NCBI GenBank assembly: GCA_030345135.1
Contig: CP128386.1
Location: 1,679,604-1,743,603, forward strand
Source of the DNA: Chitinophagaceae bacterium DXS
GTDB taxonomy: Bacteria > Bacteroidota > Bacteroidia > Chitinophagales > Chitinophagaceae
DNA length: 64,000 nucleotides
Direction: 5' to 3'
Notes under the pieces: model-generated
What the model was told of the DNA's origin: nothing
The model's input: only the letters and a program-made list of their open reading frames with translations
The model's database searches: none
Shown: positions 16,585 through 25,638 of the stretch, in pieces
How the letters are laid out: each line of letters starts with the position of its first letter
Numbering within the stretch: position 1 is the first letter of the stretch
Made by a program: the position numbers and the translations under genes

Positions 16585-16592
16585 TACTTTTG
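16585..16592 (+). promoter_or_regulatory. Candidate -7 promoter element of purB
   Basis: TACTTTTG matches TAnnTTTG. It is about 100 bp before the purB start, leaving an untranslated leader in which no riboswitch fold was recognised. Confidence 0.45.
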
Positions 16593-16693
16593 CGTGCAAA
16601 TGTAGTGTTAGCGCGTTAAAATAAAGTAACTGCTTAACCTGATTTTAACTGTTCATTGCCCAATCTAACCTGAACAGTGTTTAAAATAATATT

Positions 16694-18040
16694 ATGGAAT
16701 TAACTAATCTTACTGCCATTTCTCCTGTTGACGGTCGTTACCGCAGGCAGGTGGCGCACCTTGATGAGTATTTCTCTGAGTTTGCCCTAATTAAATACCG
16801 CGTAATTGTTGAAATAGAATACTTCCTGTTTCTTGCCGATAAAAAGATCTTCAAGCTGCCAGCAAAAGCAAGGCAGGCGTTGAAAAAAGTGGGTGAAGAA
16901 TTTAGCCTGGACGATGCACAACAGATAAAAAATATTGAAAGCATTACCAACCACGATGTAAAAGCGGTTGAATATTTCCTGAAAGAACAGCTTAAAAAAG
17001 CAGGTGCTGAGGATGTTGTAGAGTGGGTGCATTTCGGATTGACGTCCCAGGACATTAACAATACATCTATTCCATTGAGCTGGAAACACTGCATGGAGCA
17101 TGATTACCTGCCTGCAGTTATTAACCTGCAAAACAACCTTCATGTGTTGGCTTCTCAATGGAAAGATATTTCCATGCTGGCCAAAACACACGGACAACCC
17201 GCTTCTCCTACCAAGCTTGGTAAAGAGATCATGGTGTTTGTGGAAAGGCTGGATAACCAGGTACAGTTATTTTCCTACATACCCTATGCAGCAAAATTCG
17301 GCGGTGCTACAGGCAACTTTAACGCACACAATATCGCTTTCCCTAAGAAGAACTGGGTGTCGTTAGGAAATGAATTTGTGCAGGACATTTTAGGCTTGCA
17401 GCGCATGCAGTTCACTACACAGATTGAACACTACGATAATCTTGCTGCACATTTTGATGCCATCAAGCGTATCAATACAATACTGATTGATCTGTGTCGT
17501 GATATATGGACATACATCAGCATGGACTACTTCAAACAAAGAACTGTAAAAGGTGAAGTAGGTTCAAGTGCAATGCCGCATAAAGTAAACCCGATTGATT
17601 TTGAAAATGCTGAAGGAAACCTCGGCGTAGCTAATTCATTATTAGAACATCTTTCTGCGAAATTGCCCATTAGCAGACTACAGAGAGATCTAACCGATTC
17701 TACGGTGCTGCGTAACCTCGGCGTTCCGGTTGCACATACTTTGATCGCATTGAAATCAATCGAAAAAGGTTTAGGCAAACTGCTTCTGAATGAAGCCAGG
17801 CTGAAGGAAGATTTGGAAAACAACTGGGCTGTTGTTGCTGAGGCAATACAAACAGTGTTAAGAAGAGAAAACTATCCGAATCCATACGAGGCATTGAAAG
17901 AATTGACGAGAGGTAAATCAGCTATTACAAAACAAGATATTCAGTCTTTTATCACAAGCTTAAAAGTAAGCGCTGATCTGAAGAAAGAATTAAAGGCAAT
18001 TACACCGCACAATTATACGGGTGTTGCAGCTGATTATTAA
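16694..18040 (+). CDS. purB: Adenylosuccinate lyase
   Basis: A 448-residue member of the fumarase/aspartase superfamily. It carries the superfamily signature GSSAMPHKVNP (residues 290-300, flexible catalytic-serine loop), the AKTHGQPASPTKLGKE motif and the N-terminal ISPVDGRYRRQV typical of the E. coli-like PurB subgroup. The enzyme splits SAICAR to AICAR and adenylosuccinate to AMP, both releasing fumarate, in purine biosynthesis. Length is as expected. It is a single gene with an own promoter element; no other pur gene is nearby. Confidence 0.97.
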   Translation: MELTNLTAISPVDGRYRRQVAHLDEYFSEFALIKYRVIVEIEYFLFLADKKIFKLPAKARQALKKVGEEFSLDDAQQIKNIESITNHDVKAVEYFLKEQLKKAGAEDVVEWVHFGLTSQDINNTSIPLSWKHCMEHDYLPAVINLQNNLHVLASQWKDISMLAKTHGQPASPTKLGKEIMVFVERLDNQVQLFSYIPYAAKFGGATGNFNAHNIAFPKKNWVSLGNEFVQDILGLQRMQFTTQIEHYDNLAAHFDAIKRINTILIDLCRDIWTYISMDYFKQRTVKGEVGSSAMPHKVNPIDFENAEGNLGVANSLLEHLSAKLPISRLQRDLTDSTVLRNLGVPVAHTLIALKSIEKGLGKLLLNEARLKEDLENNWAVVAEAIQTVLRRENYPNPYEALKELTRGKSAITKQDIQSFITSLKVSADLKKELKAITPHNYTGVAADY

Positions 18041-18066
18041 TTTTTTTGAACCACTAAGAACACAAA

Positions 18067-18096
18067 GAAGCACAAAGATTATTTGTGCTTCTTGCT
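18067..18096 (+). terminator. Hairpin after purB
   Basis: Perfect 10-bp arms GAAGCACAAA/TTTGTGCTTC around GATTA, followed by TTGCTTT. It is built from the CACAAAG word repeat, so it may be both a repeat and the purB terminator. Confidence 0.6.
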
Positions 18097-18241
18097 TTAA
18101 TATAGGAGCAGTTTAGGATTAATGTTTTTGATGTCTTAGACTTTGGATGCTTCCTTCCAACATATCCTTTTCGTGAGACCTTTTGCAACCAGATAAAAAT
18201 TCTTTGTGATCCTCCGTGCCCTTTGGGCCTTCGTGTTTCCC
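18092..18241. repeat. CTTTGTG/CCGTG word repeat between two genes
   Basis: The gap between purB and the convergent permease holds words like TTCTTTGTGATCCTCCGTGC and GGCCTTCGTGTTTCCC, the complement orientation of the CACAAAG/CACGAAG family. Confidence 0.5.
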
Positions 18242-20608
18242 CTACTCGCTTCGGAGGGTTTTAACTGGGTTTGCTATAGCCGATCTTACAGCCTGTACAC
18301 TTATTGAAAGAATACCTATTACCACAGCAATGCTGCCCGCGGCTAAAAACACCAGCCAGCCAATATTTGTCTTGTAAGCAAAATCCTGCAACCATTTATT
18401 CATTACGTACCACGCAACCGGTATGGCGACCAGTATTGCAATCACAACCAATCGAATAAAGTCCGATGCAAGCATACTTATTATCCCGGAAACACTTGCG
18501 CCCAACACTTTACGAATACCTATTTCGCGTGTACGCACCTGGGCTGTATAGGCCGCTAAACCTAACAATCCAAGGCAGGAGATGAATACAGCAATAGCTG
18601 CAAAAATGTCAAACAACAAACTTGTACGCTGCTCTGACTGATACAATCGATTGAACGAATCATCAAGAAATGCATAGGTGAACGGAAAATCTGCGTTGTA
18701 TTTTTTCCATTCCTTTTCTGCAGCAGCGATAGCTTTGGGAGCATCCTTGCCAGTTGTCTTTACATAGATCTGACCGTACGATGCAGGCTTATAGTAAAAT
18801 ACAGCAGGCTTAATTTTCTGACGCATCGAAGTAAAATGAAAATCTTTAACTACGCCGATGATCGTTCCTTCAGTTTCCCACAACTTGAATCTTTTTCCAA
18901 TAGGATCCTTCAATCTCATTGCCTGAACCGCTGTTTCATTCAGGATAAAATGAGTTGAATCAGCAACCGCGCCCGTAAAGCCACTGCCCTCTTTCAACTG
19001 CATTTTGAAAAAAGACATAAAATCCTTATCGGTTTTAATGGGACTAATCATCAGGGTTTCTCCGTTCTGCTTACCGTCCCATGAATTGCTTCCTGTTTGT
19101 CCGCCATAAAATATGATGTTTGCATCCGCCCAGGTAACATTGGAAATGCCGGGTTGCGTCAGCAAATCTGCCTTCACTGCATCAATATGCTTACTCATAT
19201 CAATCATGCTCATAGACAACACGTGGTCTTTATCGTATCCAAGTTCTTTGGAATGGATATAAGATAATTGTTTCCCTATAATAAGCGTTCCGGTAATCAG
19301 GATCATGGAAAAACCAAACTGAACAACTACCAATACTTTCCTGAAAACAACATTGCTCACGCGTGCAGAGATCTTTCCCTTTATGGCTTTCAGCGGCTCA
19401 AAAGAAGAAAGCAACAATGCAGGATAAATGCTTGAAACTATCAGTGTACCCAGAATGGTGCAAACAATAACTTTCCATATTCGCACATCATATATATTCA
19501 ACACAAGCTCGCGCCCCGTTACCTGATTAAATACAGGTACAAGTGTATACACCAACATTAAGGCAAGCCCCGTTGCCAATACAAAAAGCAATGCAGTCTC
19601 AATGATAAATTGAAAGAAAAGCTGCAATCTTGCTGCGCCGACAATTTTACGCAGGCTGACTTCTTTCGCACGCAGCATAGAACGTGCCGTAGAAAGATTC
19701 ACATAGTTGATGCAGGCAATCACCAATATAAGCAACGCAATAATGGTAAACATGCGCACAGTTTCAATGCCACCGTTACTTCCATCAGCTTTGTACAAAT
19801 GCATTTTTTCTAACGGTAGAAATAAATATTGAATATCAGTATCGTCCGATTTTACGCTTAAATGTATAGTGCGCATTTTGTCGGCCAGCTGCGATAGTTG
19901 CATCCCGGGTTTTAGTAACAAGTATGTATCAAAATCAAATTGCACAAAATCATTCTCTAAGTTCTTCCCTTCTTTATTGTCGGCATACCTGATCTTTTCC
20001 AACAGAGATATCGGGAAAAACATATCGCCATCAATGCTGGAATTTTTCGGGAAGTCATGTATTACACCAGTGACCGTAAAATTTATTTTATTGTCGGCTG
20101 AAATTACTTTTCCGACTGGCTCATCTTTTCCAAAATATTTTGTGGCGGTACTTTCTGTTATAACGATTGAATTGTTGTCAGGAAAAGGATTTGCTTTGTT
20201 TCCTTTTATAAGATTGAAGTCGAACATAGAGAACAGCGTTGCGTCCGCAAAGGCGTTACGTTGTTCATTGAAAACTTTATCCTGATATCTGAATAATCCG
20301 TAGAAAGGATTGTATGATATACGTGCGAATGCTTCAACTCCCGGAATTTGTTTTTTTGACAGTGGACCGATAGGTCCGGCTGTTACCGTCCAGATTTGCC
20401 GGCTTGGGCCGGTGCCCACCATATTTTCAAGCCGGTAGATGTTTTTAGATTGCTTATGAAAACCGTCGAAAGATAACTCGTATTGCACCCACAGCAAGAT
20501 CAAAATACCTACAGCAAGCCCAGCGGTCAATCCGAAAATATTTACCAATGAATAGAATTTATTTTTGACAAGATTTCTCCACGCGGTTTTGATGTAGTTT
20601 CTAAGCAT
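18242..20608 (-). CDS. ABC transporter permease, FtsX/MacB type (two-module)
   Basis: A 788-residue membrane protein with two MacB-PCD/FtsX modules: helix 1 near residues 20-42, a periplasmic domain, three helices around 285-440, a second periplasmic part, then a final FtsX domain of three helices (about 670-780). Start MLRNYIKTAWRNLVKNKFYSLVNIFGLTAGLAVGI and the repeated RTREIGIRKVLGAS and AKEVSLRKIVGAAR motifs are typical of the long Bacteroidota permeases. They need a partner ATPase, which is not adjacent. A second full-length paralogue lies at 42914-45289. Probable roles are export of peptides, lipids or toxic compounds; substrate unknown. Confidence 0.9.
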   Translation of the reverse strand: MLRNYIKTAWRNLVKNKFYSLVNIFGLTAGLAVGILILLWVQYELSFDGFHKQSKNIYRLENMVGTGPSRQIWTVTAGPIGPLSKKQIPGVEAFARISYNPFYGLFRYQDKVFNEQRNAFADATLFSMFDFNLIKGNKANPFPDNNSIVITESTATKYFGKDEPVGKVISADNKINFTVTGVIHDFPKNSSIDGDMFFPISLLEKIRYADNKEGKNLENDFVQFDFDTYLLLKPGMQLSQLADKMRTIHLSVKSDDTDIQYLFLPLEKMHLYKADGSNGGIETVRMFTIIALLILVIACINYVNLSTARSMLRAKEVSLRKIVGAARLQLFFQFIIETALLFVLATGLALMLVYTLVPVFNQVTGRELVLNIYDVRIWKVIVCTILGTLIVSSIYPALLLSSFEPLKAIKGKISARVSNVVFRKVLVVVQFGFSMILITGTLIIGKQLSYIHSKELGYDKDHVLSMSMIDMSKHIDAVKADLLTQPGISNVTWADANIIFYGGQTGSNSWDGKQNGETLMISPIKTDKDFMSFFKMQLKEGSGFTGAVADSTHFILNETAVQAMRLKDPIGKRFKLWETEGTIIGVVKDFHFTSMRQKIKPAVFYYKPASYGQIYVKTTGKDAPKAIAAAEKEWKKYNADFPFTYAFLDDSFNRLYQSEQRTSLLFDIFAAIAVFISCLGLLGLAAYTAQVRTREIGIRKVLGASVSGIISMLASDFIRLVVIAILVAIPVAWYVMNKWLQDFAYKTNIGWLVFLAAGSIAVVIGILSISVQAVRSAIANPVKTLRSE

Positions 20609-20895
20609 AGTTCCTAAAATTTGCTATAGATAATTCGCTAATAAAGTGCCAGTATTATAAAGCATTATAAATCAAATATTTATAATAATGAAAAGGTAAA
20701 TAAGTGTCCGGTTACAATACAAAAACTGTTCGCTTTCAGGCTTTTATGATAATAAAAAGTGACATGTCAATACACAGGAAAATTACCTTCGTTTGCTATT
20801 GGCAGAACACGAATTGGTTAATGATGCATTGCAAAGAGAAAGTTGAAAGAATAATTATACAAGCAAAAAATTCGGATTGACAATTAACAACTTGT
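20609..20895. other. Intergenic region upstream of the permease
   Basis: AT-rich, no open frame of note and no hairpin with T-run. It must hold the permease promoter (minus strand), but no exact TAnnTTTG was found close to the start. Confidence 0.4.
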
Positions 20896-20897
20896 AT

Positions 20898-21000
20898 TCG
20901 TCGCCAGAGGCGACAGAGTAAGTCTGCGAAGCCCGGAGGCTTAGCAGAGCATTGGAAGCCTCACAGACCGTTGGGCAGCAACGCGGTGGATAGGCTGCGT
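20898..21000. other. GC-rich segment with three consecutive hairpins
   Basis: Hairpin 1: GTCGCC-AGA-GGCGAC at 20900-20914. Hairpin 2: TCTGC-G-AAGCC-CGGA-GGCTT-A-GCAGA at 20923-20948, eleven positions with one mismatch. Hairpin 3: GCAGC/GCTGC at 20975-20998 with a GC-rich loop. The composition differs sharply from the AT-rich surroundings. It may be a structured small RNA or a repeat element; no open frame or T-run supports either choice. Confidence 0.5.
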
Positions 21001-21019
21001 GTTCTTCAGGCGCTTTAGT

Positions 21020-21174
21020 GGCAAAGAAGTTATACGTTATAAGTTTTAGGTTCTGCGTTTAAGTCATTGTAGGTTCTTAGGTTCTTCCCTTTGTATCTAA
21101 TCTTTGTGCCCTTTCTGCCTCTGTGTCTTTGTGGCTATTCCTTGTGTTTCTCCGTGTCGCCCAGTCTTCGTGGT
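21020..21174. repeat. Word-repeat mosaic downstream of hutU
   Basis: TTATACGTTATAAGTTTTAG words (ACGTATAAC family) followed by CTTTGTGCCCTTTCTGCCTC and TTTCTCCGTGTCGCC words (CACAAAG family complement). No gene. Confidence 0.5.
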
Positions 21175-22812
21175 TTACAAGCGGCTTTCCAAATCCAGCC
21201 CAAACTTTTTTGCTGTTTCCTTCGCCAGTTCATAACCTGCATCGGCATGACGGATAACACCCATTCCCGGATCGTTGCGTAATACACGTGCAAGACGCTT
21301 TGCAGCTTGTTCGGTGCCATCTGCCACAATCACCATTCCCGCATGGATACTATAGCCCATTCCAACACCACCGCCATGGTGAAGACTTACCCAGCTTGCC
21401 CCACCTGCGGTATTGATCAGCGCGTTAAGCAAGGGCCAATCGGCGACAGCATCACTGCCATCCAGCATAGCTTCCGTTTCGCGGTTCGGGCTCGCGACTG
21501 AGCCAGTGTCCAGATGGTCGCGACCAATAACGATGGGTGCCTTTACTTTACCTGTTCTCACCAATTCATTAAATGCCAATCCCGCCTTTTCACGCTCACC
21601 TTGCCCCAACCAGCAAATGCGTGCGGGTAACCCCTGAAAAGCAATTTTTTCTTTAGCGAGCTTTAGCCAACGCTGCAGACTTTCATTTTCGGGAAACATA
21701 TTTGCAATCACTTCATCGGTCACTGCGATATCTTCCGGATCGCCGCTTAACGCAGCCCAGCGGAAAGGACCTTTGCCCTCGCAGAATAGGGGTCGTATAT
21801 ATGCGGGCACAAACCCGGGAAAATCAAAGGCATTTTTTAATCCGTGTTCCTGAGCACGGGCACGGATATTATTGCCATAATCAAATGTAATGGTACCGCG
21901 TTGCTGCATTCTCAGCATCAGCTCTACATGCAGCTTCATACTATCGTAGCTCAAAGCAATATATCTTTCCGGGTCATCATTGCGCAAAACCGATGCTTCT
22001 TCATTACTTAAAGTGTGCGGAACATACCCTATCAGCGGATCATGTGCAGAGGTTTGATCTGTCAAAACATCTACTGTAATATCACGCTCGATCAATCTAT
22101 TCAATAAGTGTACTGCGTTGCATACAACACCTATACTCAATGGTTGCCCTTCTCTTCGGGCAGCCGTAGCCATGTTAATAGCCTCGTCAATACTGTGGCA
22201 TTTAACATCCAGGTATTTAGTCTCTAGGCGTTTATTAATGCGCCATTCTTCTACTTCTGCGATTAAGGCCACACCTTCATTCATGGTGATAGCTAAAGGC
22301 TGAGCACCACCCATACCTCCGAGACCAGCGCTGACACAAAGTGTTCCTTTCAGTGTACCGCCAAAATGTTTATTGGCTAATGCGGCAAAAGTTTCGTAGG
22401 TACCCTGCACAATACCTTGCGAACCAATGTAGATCCAACTGCCGGCAGTCATCTGCCCATACATCATCAGTCCTTTCCTTTCCAACTCGTCAAAATGTTG
22501 CCATGTCGCCCATTTTGGAACAAGCTGCGAATTAGACAACAGCACTCTTGGCGCGTCTTCATGCGTTTTTAAAATACCAACAGGTTTGCCGCTTTGTATG
22601 AGCAATGTTTCGTCATTCTCTAAAACATGCAGCGCAGCAATAATCTGCTGTAAAGCTTCTTTATTGCGCGCAGCTTTACCGCGTCCGCCATAAACGATCA
22701 GGTCTTCCGGTCGTTCTGCCACATCGGGATGCAGGTTATTCATCAGCATACGTAAAGCCGCTTCCTGGATCCATCCTTTACAGGACAACGTTGTATTAGG
22801 TTGTGCATTCAT
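21175..22812 (-). CDS. hutU: Urocanate hydratase
   Basis: A 545-residue urocanase, full family length. Visible features are the N-terminal [16 protein letters not shown], the NAD-binding [24 protein letters not shown], the NGARAR-equivalent [35 protein letters not shown] and the C-terminal [21 protein letters not shown]. The enzyme hydrates urocanate to imidazolone propionate using tightly bound NAD+ as electrophile, the second step of histidine degradation. It lies 218 bp downstream of hutH in the same direction, with a repeat block between; a shared transcript is likely but not certain. hutI and the last hut step are not in the window. Confidence 0.97.
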   Translation of the reverse strand: MNAQPNTTLSCKGWIQEAALRMLMNNLHPDVAERPEDLIVYGGRGKAARNKEALQQIIAALHVLENDETLLIQSGKPVGILKTHEDAPRVLLSNSQLVPKWATWQHFDELERKGLMMYGQMTAGSWIYIGSQGIVQGTYETFAALANKHFGGTLKGTLCVSAGLGGMGGAQPLAITMNEGVALIAEVEEWRINKRLETKYLDVKCHSIDEAINMATAARREGQPLSIGVVCNAVHLLNRLIERDITVDVLTDQTSAHDPLIGYVPHTLSNEEASVLRNDDPERYIALSYDSMKLHVELMLRMQQRGTITFDYGNNIRARAQEHGLKNAFDFPGFVPAYIRPLFCEGKGPFRWAALSGDPEDIAVTDEVIANMFPENESLQRWLKLAKEKIAFQGLPARICWLGQGEREKAGLAFNELVRTGKVKAPIVIGRDHLDTGSVASPNRETEAMLDGSDAVADWPLLNALINTAGGASWVSLHHGGGVGMGYSIHAGMVIVADGTEQAAKRLARVLRNDPGMGVIRHADAGYELAKETAKKFGLDLESRL

Positions 22813-22829
22813 ATGGTAATATTTTTTTC

Positions 22830-23028
22830 GCCACCAGGGCTCAAAGTCTCAAAGCGGCATAAAGTTTTCAAACCAAAAAGTCACGAAGAACACAAAGTGG
22901 CACAAAGAATTCTGACTATTCGATCCCTCTTACTATCTTACGGTCTTACTATCTTACGGTCTTACTATCTTACGGTCTTACGGTCTTACGGTCTTACCCG
23001 TCTTACGATCTTACCCGTCTTACAGTCT
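22830..23028. repeat. CACAAAG words followed by TCTTACNN tandem words
   Basis: From 22830 to 22912 CTCAAAGTCTCAAAG and GAACACAAAGTGGCACAAAG words. From 22930 to 23027 about twelve units of TCTTAC plus two or three variable bases (TA, GG, CCG, GA, AG). The same 8-bp word array occurs at 45292-45327, 46790-46886 and, complementary, at 63866-63920. Confidence 0.75.
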
Positions 23029-23030
23029 TC

Positions 23031-24524
23031 CTAAAATCTCTCCCACCCTCTTATAAACTCAACAGCCTTCATCATATCATTGTGTAACACGCGGTCTTTA
23101 TCATTAAAAGAAACTTCCTTTCTGAAAGCCGTGAACAAGTCTTCAAGGATCGGAGATGTTTTTAAAGGTCGCCTAAAGTCAAACGCCTGCGCTGCGCTCA
23201 GCAATTCAATGGCCAGAATCCGTTCGACGTTGTTGATCACCCGTAAGCATTTAGTAGCTGCATTGGCACCCATACTTACATGATCTTCCTGGTTATTGGA
23301 TGAGGAAATAGAATCTACTGATGCTGGCGTACACAGCTGCTTGTTCTCACTCACAATTCCGGCAGCCGTATATTGTGGGATCATAAATCCTGAGTTCAGC
23401 CCAGCATCCTGTACGAGGAACAACGGCAAGTTTCGCTGACCACTTATTAATTGATAGATTCTTCGTTCGCTGATATTGGCAAGCTCACTCATAGCTATGC
23501 TTAAAAAATCAAGATGGAGTGCCAGCGGTTGTCCGTGGAAATTTCCGCCACTTACGATAAGATCCTCATCCGGAAAAACATTCGGATTATCAGTGACAGA
23601 ATTTATTTCAGTCAGGAAGACATTCAACACATTCTCGAAAACATCTTTTGTTGCACCGTGCACTTGTGGTACGCAGCGAAAAGAATAAGGATCCTGTACC
23701 TGTTCTTTTTCCTGTACAGCAACTTCACTGCCCTGCAGATATCTTGTGATAATGGCTGCAGTAGATGCCTGTCCTTTATGACCTCTGATCTTTTGAATAT
23801 TGGGATGCAGCGGACCACTCACGCAATCAAATGCATCAAAAGACAGCGCACAGATAAGATCAGCAAGCTGCAGCAGGTGCGCTGATTTTTTAAGACAATA
23901 CATTCCATAGGCACTCATGAATTGCGTTCCGTTAATCAGTGCCAGGCCTTCCTTGCTTTGAAGACGGATCGGCTGCCAGCCGAATTTATCCAGAACGACT
24001 TTGGAAGGATACTTTTTTCCTTCGAAATAAACTTCGCCAAGTCCTAGTAACGGCAAGCTCAGATGACTCAAAGGCGCGAGATCACCAGATGCACCCAATG
24101 AGCCTTGTGTATAAACAACAGGAAGCACATTGTTGTTAAACATTTGTGCCAGCCTTTCTACAGTATCAAGTTGTACGCCGCTATGCCCGTAGCCAAGCGA
24201 TTGAACCTTGAGCATCAGCATCAGTTTGACAATCTCCGCAGGTACTTCATCTCCCATTCCGCAGGCATGCGATACAATCAGATTGTATTGCAATTGCTCA
24301 ATCTGGTTTTTATCTATTTCCACATTTTGCAGGAAGCCAAAACCTGTATTGATCCCATAAAACAACCCGCGGTGACCGTCCATCTTGCTGTCGAGGTAAG
24401 TCCGGCATTTTTCAACCCGCTGTTTAGTTTCCGGCGTTAACTCAATCTGTTGTTCCTGATCCAACAAATCCTTCACCTGTTCAAACTGCAAGCAATCGTT
24501 ATCTATTAAAAGCGTACTCTTCAT
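23031..24524 (-). CDS. hutH: Histidine ammonia-lyase
   Basis: A 497-residue member of the aromatic amino acid lyase family. The MIO-forming tripeptide Ala145-Ser146-Gly147 is seen in GSLGASGDLAPLSH; the Tyr of the inner loop is in YGINTGFGFL, and QDPYSFRCVPQVHGA and the SADNEDHVSMG-equivalent SSNNQEDHVSMGANAA are present. It deaminates L-histidine to urocanate. Alternatives (phenylalanine or tyrosine lyase) are unlikely given the adjacent urocanase. A MarR-type regulator lies 81 bp upstream in the same direction and may control it (inference). Confidence 0.95.
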   Translation of the reverse strand: MKSTLLIDNDCLQFEQVKDLLDQEQQIELTPETKQRVEKCRTYLDSKMDGHRGLFYGINTGFGFLQNVEIDKNQIEQLQYNLIVSHACGMGDEVPAEIVKLMLMLKVQSLGYGHSGVQLDTVERLAQMFNNNVLPVVYTQGSLGASGDLAPLSHLSLPLLGLGEVYFEGKKYPSKVVLDKFGWQPIRLQSKEGLALINGTQFMSAYGMYCLKKSAHLLQLADLICALSFDAFDCVSGPLHPNIQKIRGHKGQASTAAIITRYLQGSEVAVQEKEQVQDPYSFRCVPQVHGATKDVFENVLNVFLTEINSVTDNPNVFPDEDLIVSGGNFHGQPLALHLDFLSIAMSELANISERRIYQLISGQRNLPLFLVQDAGLNSGFMIPQYTAAGIVSENKQLCTPASVDSISSSNNQEDHVSMGANAATKCLRVINNVERILAIELLSAAQAFDFRRPLKTSPILEDLFTAFRKEVSFNDKDRVLHNDMMKAVEFIRGWERF

Positions 24525-24605
24525 AACCGTATTTCTAAATTATCTTCATTCAATTGGTGATCATACAACGAGCCTTTTCTGTCCGCTGTCAATTCTATCC
24601 ACTTA

Positions 24606-25091
24606 TCAACTTTCAATCACTCTTTCAATCCTTTCAAACAAACTCTTCTGGTGTATTCTTTTCTCCATACTTGTCAAAGCATTAAGCAATTTTTTGCTTT
24701 CTGCTGATGACCCGGCAATCTCCTCCATTGCTGTTTCCAGAGCGGTCCAAACGGGTTGTATTTTATGCAACAACTTCTCTCCTTTTGCTGTAAAAGTGAT
24801 CACTTTATGGCGAGCATCTTTTTTTGAGACTGTCGATTTGATCAGCCCTTTTTGTTGAAGGTTACTGATAAGCTGGCTAATCGCAGAATGCGACACATTC
24901 ACCTCTTCCGAGATTTCTTTAATAGAGGCTTCCTGCTTTTGAGAAAGAATATAAAACACTGGAAACCAGGATGCATCGAAGGCAATTTTGTGTGATTTGT
25001 AGACCTTATTCACATCATTTAAAAACGTCTCGCTAAGCCTTCTTAAGCGACTGCCGAATACAAGAAATCCCAATTGTTGGTAAAAGTTCAT
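24606..25091 (-). CDS. MarR-family winged-helix transcriptional regulator
   Basis: A 161-residue regulator with the MarR layout: N-terminal dimer helices, winged helix at about residues 50-120 (KQEASIKEISEEVNVSHSAISQLISNLQQKGLIKSTVSKKDARHKVITFTAKGEKLL) including the conserved D-x-R wing turn, and C-terminal dimer helices. The N-terminus (FGSRLRRLSETFLNDVNKVYKSHKIAFDASWFPVFYIL) resembles a Bacteroidota subgroup often located beside acetyltransferase or metabolic genes. An inverted repeat overlaps its probable transcription start, suggesting autoregulation. Its other targets may include the downstream hutH/hutU; ligand unknown. Confidence 0.9.
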   Translation of the reverse strand: MNFYQQLGFLVFGSRLRRLSETFLNDVNKVYKSHKIAFDASWFPVFYILSQKQEASIKEISEEVNVSHSAISQLISNLQQKGLIKSTVSKKDARHKVITFTAKGEKLLHKIQPVWTALETAMEEIAGSSAESKKLLNALTSMEKRIHQKSLFERIERVIES

Positions 25092-25096
25092 AAATA

Positions 25097-25110
25097 TATA
25101 AGTGCTTATA
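25097..25110. promoter_or_regulatory. Putative MarR operator
   Basis: TATAAG-TG-CTTATA is a perfect 6+6 inverted repeat lying between the -7 element (25117-25124) and the start codon, at the predicted transcription start. Position and symmetry fit an autoregulatory operator. Confidence 0.5.
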
Positions 25111-25116
25111 CAATTT

Positions 25117-25147
25117 CAAAAGTACAATTAATGTGTATGGTGACAAA
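25117..25147 (-). promoter_or_regulatory. Promoter of the MarR-type regulator (-33 and -7)
   Basis: On the minus strand TTTG (25147-25144) is followed after 19 bp by TACTTTTG (25124-25117), matching the Bacteroidota -33/-7 consensus and spacing. Confidence 0.65.
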
Positions 25148-25159
25148 TTTTTTTTGACC

Positions 25160-25576
25160 GGAAGAAGGAGGCTTGCCACTGAAGCACTGAAATACAGAAA
25201 TAAAACCGCAGGAGAGGTTAACCACAGAGGACATAGAGTTTTTTTTCACAGATGGCCACGGAGAGGAACAAGTTTTGAGGCGTGAAATCTATGGACAGAA
25301 GCATCACATAAAAAGACCCTATTTGCAAAAAAACTGATATAGCAAGCGAGTGTGAAGCAAGATTAATAATCTCAATGTGTTTTAACCTCCGTGCTACTCC
25401 CTGAAAAAAAATCCGTGTCCCCTGTGGTTAAATTCCTCCAAAACCTCACTGCTTCCGTGCCTCAGTGGTAAAAACTATGTTTTAGCCTCCGTGCTACTCT
25501 GTGAAAAAAAACTCCGTGTCCTCTGTGGTTAAATACCTCCAAAATTACCTCGGTGCTTCCGTGCCTGAGTGGCAAA
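25160..25576. repeat. Repeat block with a 100-bp direct repeat and CACAGAGGACATAGAG arm
   Basis: AACCACAGAGGACATAGAG at about 25220 is the same arm as at 5996. Downstream, two direct copies of a 100-bp unit (about 25379-25478 and 25479-25578) each contain CCTCCGTGCTACTC, TCCGTGTCC-CTGTGGTTAAA and CTTCCGTGCCT-AGTGG. TGTCCTCTGTGGTTAAA is the complement of the arm at 25220, so long hairpins are possible. No gene recognised between the marR-type gene and tex. Confidence 0.75.
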
Positions 25577-25606
25577 ATAAAACCCCGGCTGCATTGTTAC
25601 CGGGGC
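25577..25606 (-). terminator. Terminator of tex
   Basis: On the minus strand GCCCCGG and CCGGGG arms (25605-25600 and 25588-25583) around an 11-base loop are followed by TTTTATTTT. Confidence 0.7.
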
Positions 25607-25638
25607 TTCATTTTCAATTATCAATTTTCAACTTTCAA

